From Pontederia crassipes (taxonomy: Eukaryota; Streptophyta; Magnoliopsida; Commelinales; Pontederiaceae): a stretch of 64,000 nt of DNA. The position numbers and the translations under genes are program-made. Positions 60,691-64,000 of the stretch are shown here, one piece after another. Each line of letters opens with the position of its first letter. Positions within the stretch are counted from its first letter, which is position 1. Where the stretch lies: the NCBI GenBank assembly GCA_030549335.1, contig CM060189.1, positions 30,713,001 through 30,777,000 on the forward strand, read 5' to 3'. The notes beneath the pieces were generated by a model. The model did no database searches. It worked only from the letters and a program-made list of their open reading frames with translations, and was not told the origin of the DNA.

Positions 60691-63600
60691 TATTCAGCCT
60701 TTTATTTACATACGTCATTTATCAACATCATCTTTTAATTCCATATTTATTTAAAATTATTTTTTATAAAATTAGCATTGATATAAATTATATGCATCAA
60801 CCAGAATATTTTATTATATAATTAATCATAAAAGGAAATATTGAACGCATAATAACACATTTCAACTTTTCCGTAAACTGTGGAAATATGGGGGATGTAT
60901 ATCTGTTTTAAACAATTTATTCGAGAAAAATATATGAGAAAGATTAAAAAATACCTTCACTTTTAATGGCATTTGTGAAACCTCCAAGAAAATATAATAA
61001 TATGCATATAATAACCTCCAACGTGTAAATATTATTGTTGCATATCCTTTTTTTTGGCGGAATATAACATTTCTTTTTCTGTCAAACTGATATTGGAGTT
61101 TTGAGCATAACTCTTTTTCCCATATATCAATACTATAGATCAACCTCATTTTGTAATTAAAAAAAAACTACACATAAAGCCATCCAACCAATATAACTAA
61201 TCTTAATGTGTAAATATTTCCTTGGGAATTTATCACAGTGAACTAACTCTTAAATTCCACTTCATTGTGCAAATAATAATTATCATTATAATGAAAGATA
61301 TTATTTAATAAGAAAAAGTGTATGTAAAAGATTATATTTAATGCAAATATGGGCTAAACATTAACTTGATAACTTAAAATTTTCATAAAATCCAGCTTAA
61401 ACCTTTTAAATTGAATAAAAAAACACCAGTTTTATCTTTTTATCTCATATTTAGCCTCACAGTGTATTTTTAAAAAAAATAATAAGTATCACAGTGAATG
61501 TTATATTGTTTGTACTTGAAATATAAAATTAATTAATTAATTAAATACAAATGTCTATATTTTATGCGAGCCATTGATGTTATCATTTGCAAAGTATGGT
61601 AGATATGAGAGAATAAATAATAAATAATGTAAAATGGGATTGCGATAATAAATTTGTTAATGACGAACTGATTATTATTTATTTTTTAAGAATGAATACA
61701 CATTATTGTATTTTATTATTTTTATATAAAAATTACAGTATCCATTTTTCAAAATGAATTTACGACATCAAAGCTTTTTTTTTGAGAAAATTGCACGATC
61801 TAATTAATTTGTCATAAAATGAGCCTAAATATTCGAAATTAAAATCTTGTGCTTTTGGTTTTGGGCTAGATTTAATAGAAGCGAAGGTTGGTAAATTTTA
61901 TTACCAAATTAAAGTTTCTGGCATATTAGCAACAAATGTCAAAGTTTTTTTTTTTTTGTGCAATTGTTTTGTATCAAGAGAACTAATATTTTTAAGTTGC
62001 ACATGGGTCATTCCACGTTACACCTTTTTAAACAAGGTCTTATTTGACTCGTGCTTTTAAAATAAGGTTGTAAATTTTAATATCTTACCATTTTACTTTC
62101 ATATTATCCCTTACCAATTTTGATTTTATTTTGATAATCTTATATATAAGATCTTAATAGGATATTAATTTGAGTCACACAATCTTATTTGATCTTATAT
62201 GATTAATATAATTATTTAAATAATTATTATTATATTTGTGATACTGATAATTAAATGTAATATTTTTTGTTATTATTATATTTTGATTTTTAATTAGCGT
62301 AAATTAATATAAGACTTAATGAGATATAATTTAAAGCTTGAACGTGATAAATTTATTAATATATATATAATATTTTTTATTAATAGACAGAATTTTATGA
62401 TTCTTAATTCAATCTTACGTGGGTATTCATATCTTGCTTTAAAAAGATGTCGATTTGACACAATTGGGTTGTGAAATTTTTTACAATCCCTACAATACAT
62501 AATGTATTGGATTAACCCAGCTTCTAATAGTGGCACTTTCAAAATTTGAACTCAATATTTCTCATTTGGAAATTCGATACACTTATAAATTTCGCCACTC
62601 TTTGGTCATTTAACTCATAAATATTGAATTTTCGGCTTAATCTATACAAATTTAGGTGAAAGTTAAAATATTTCTTCTATGTACCACAATGAGCAACACA
62701 CCTACAGAATACATTAATTTTCCCCTTAAAGTCAAAGTAATGATATAAAACTTGCTTCAAATGCATTTTATGTAGTGCGATGTTGGCGTTTGAGGAGGTC
62801 CTTCCCCTATCCTTAGCGAATTCCTGTCACTACTCATGAACCCCTCAACCTTAAAATTAGGTGAGCAATTAGCAATTTGGTGGCTCATCGGCCTCGGTAA
62901 TGCTCAGGTTGGACCATATCATGTCATGTCCAACCCGTGCCACACCATGAGGCATCCCATATTCCACCGTCTCGTGAGCACGGTTAACACGACCGATTTG
63001 TTGTCCGATTAATCTAATCTAATTATTCAATTTAAACTCGATTCGATTGATGGATAAAAAAATTGTTAACCAAAATAATTTGATCGGTTACGATTACTAA
63101 CCGAAATTTTATTTAAAACTTAATAAACCAAAAATTAATATTATTATATTATTTTTTGGCAAAAACTTATTATAGTTTTATAATTTTTTGTTTAACTTAA
63201 TTTGGTATTCTAATTATTTAATCATTTGTATCATGTTATCAAGTTCAAATACCTCCTGTTTTGAACACATGTTTAATTTCTACTTTAATATATTTTCAAA
63301 TTTTATGAATTTAATAAAAATTTATTATAATATATTTAATTTTGATTAAAACGATTAATTCACCAAACCAAAATTTTCTTCTTTTCGATCCGGGTAACGG
63401 TTAAATGTTTTTCCAATCGATTGATTAACGGAATCGATGCTCACCCTTATCTTTAAGTTATGAACAATATAATCTCAATCCAAGCTGCTGATAGTAGCCT
63501 TTGACAAATGACATCCCAATTACCTTTTTAATAAAACGAAATATAATGATTGAGAGTAGAAAAGTTGATTACATGCATCTATTTAACTAATTGTGATGTA

Positions 63601-63765
63601 GCAAAAGTAGGCAGGTTCAAATTCTACTTTTGTCAAGAGGCTCATCCCGTAATTTCAGTGTCGAAAATCCATGTCTCCTAAACAAAACTGTATATAAGGT
63701 AGAACATCTCCAAACAAGCACGCAAAACAAATCACATGATCGAGCAAGTTATTATTCAAAACATA
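60691..63765. other. AT-rich intergenic DNA
   Basis: No coding region is supported. A stretch near 63000-63450 has CGATTCGATTGATGG/CCGGGTAACGGTTAAAT words at its ends and a TGCTCACCCTTA right edge, like a hAT-type MITE terminus. A left partner was not found. Confidence 0.45.
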
Positions 63766-63930
63766 CAACAACAACAACAAAGTCTTATCCCACTAGGTGG
63801 GATCGGCTACATGGATCATACGTTTCTTTCGTTGATCCATGTTCATGAGATTCGACAGGGTTTTACGCTGGCTGTCGGGGCCTAACACAACCCTCCTCCT
63901 TTATCCGGGCTTGGGACCGGCTATAAAACA
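63766..63930 (-). mobile_element. Au-like SINE, near full length
   Basis: In reverse orientation it reads from TTTTATAGCCGGTCCCAAGC through CGACAGCCAGCGTAAAACCC to CCGATCCCACCTAGTGGGAT and a GTTGTTGTTGTTG tail. It pairs with the copy at 54023-54189 along its length. Confidence 0.88.
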
Positions 63931-64000
63931 TAATGAAAAAAAAAAAAGACAGCCATAATCCCTCCAAAATGATATTCAACCTAATCGGCAGGAGAGAAAA

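Noticed and set aside
1..64000. tRNA, rRNA, CRISPR, operon or defence-system content
   Set aside because: No tRNA or rRNA gene was recognised, and the window is eukaryotic with single genes rather than operons.

Overview
The window is flowering-plant nuclear DNA. It is AT-rich and dominated by retrotransposons, SINEs, MITEs and segmental duplications. It holds two host genes that look intact, and both are on the minus strand. One is an intronless EIN3/EIL-type ethylene-signalling transcription factor (36260-38098). The other is a 12-exon monofunctional homoserine dehydrogenase gene (44380-60542). The species cannot be named from the sequence; the Ty1/copia, Ty3/gypsy, LINE, Au-like SINE, hAT and CACTA relics are all typical of angiosperms.

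Left part (1-14.5 kb): an array of duplicated DNA paralogous to the EIL locus at 36.3-41.1 kb. Units A (1-3491) and B (8043-11533) are almost identical: I saw two substitutions by eye. Unit C (12243-14455) is older and shorter. Each unit contains a further tandem array of roughly 710-bp sub-units, seen only once at the EIL locus. Between A and B lie a decayed Ty1/copia 3' half (4860-7016) and a collapsed EIL pseudogene (7027-7512). Another EIL scrap lies at 26.56-26.77 kb. The left edge of the window cuts through unit A, so the array continues outside it.

Middle (14.5-36 kb): a GC-rich hairpin and poly-C island (about 14.77-15.18 kb); a Ty3/gypsy chromovirus remnant with both LTRs and a perfect 5-bp target duplication (16892-25090); a CACTA-type terminus (about 27.19 kb); a solo LTR of a related family, split by a roughly 2-kb insert carrying a zinc-knuckle pseudogene (28584-32239); hAT-type MITEs (32518-33056 and probably 33826-34592); and a tandem AT-rich duplication (34.6-35.8 kb).

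Right part (44.4-64 kb): the homoserine dehydrogenase gene. All splice phases join into a 378-codon reading frame. Intron 1 appears to be of the rare GC-AG type. Intron 10 is about 10.2 kb because LINE fragments landed there and a Ty3/gypsy element (47163-53047) then inserted into one of them. Intron 7 carries a 1.2-kb hAT element with a perfect 8-bp target duplication. Au-like SINE copies lie in introns 8 and 10 and at the right edge.

I found no new enzymatic or defence system. The most informative features are the repeated duplication and decay of the EIL locus, the near-identical A/B repeats, and the heavily invaded but apparently intact homoserine dehydrogenase gene.
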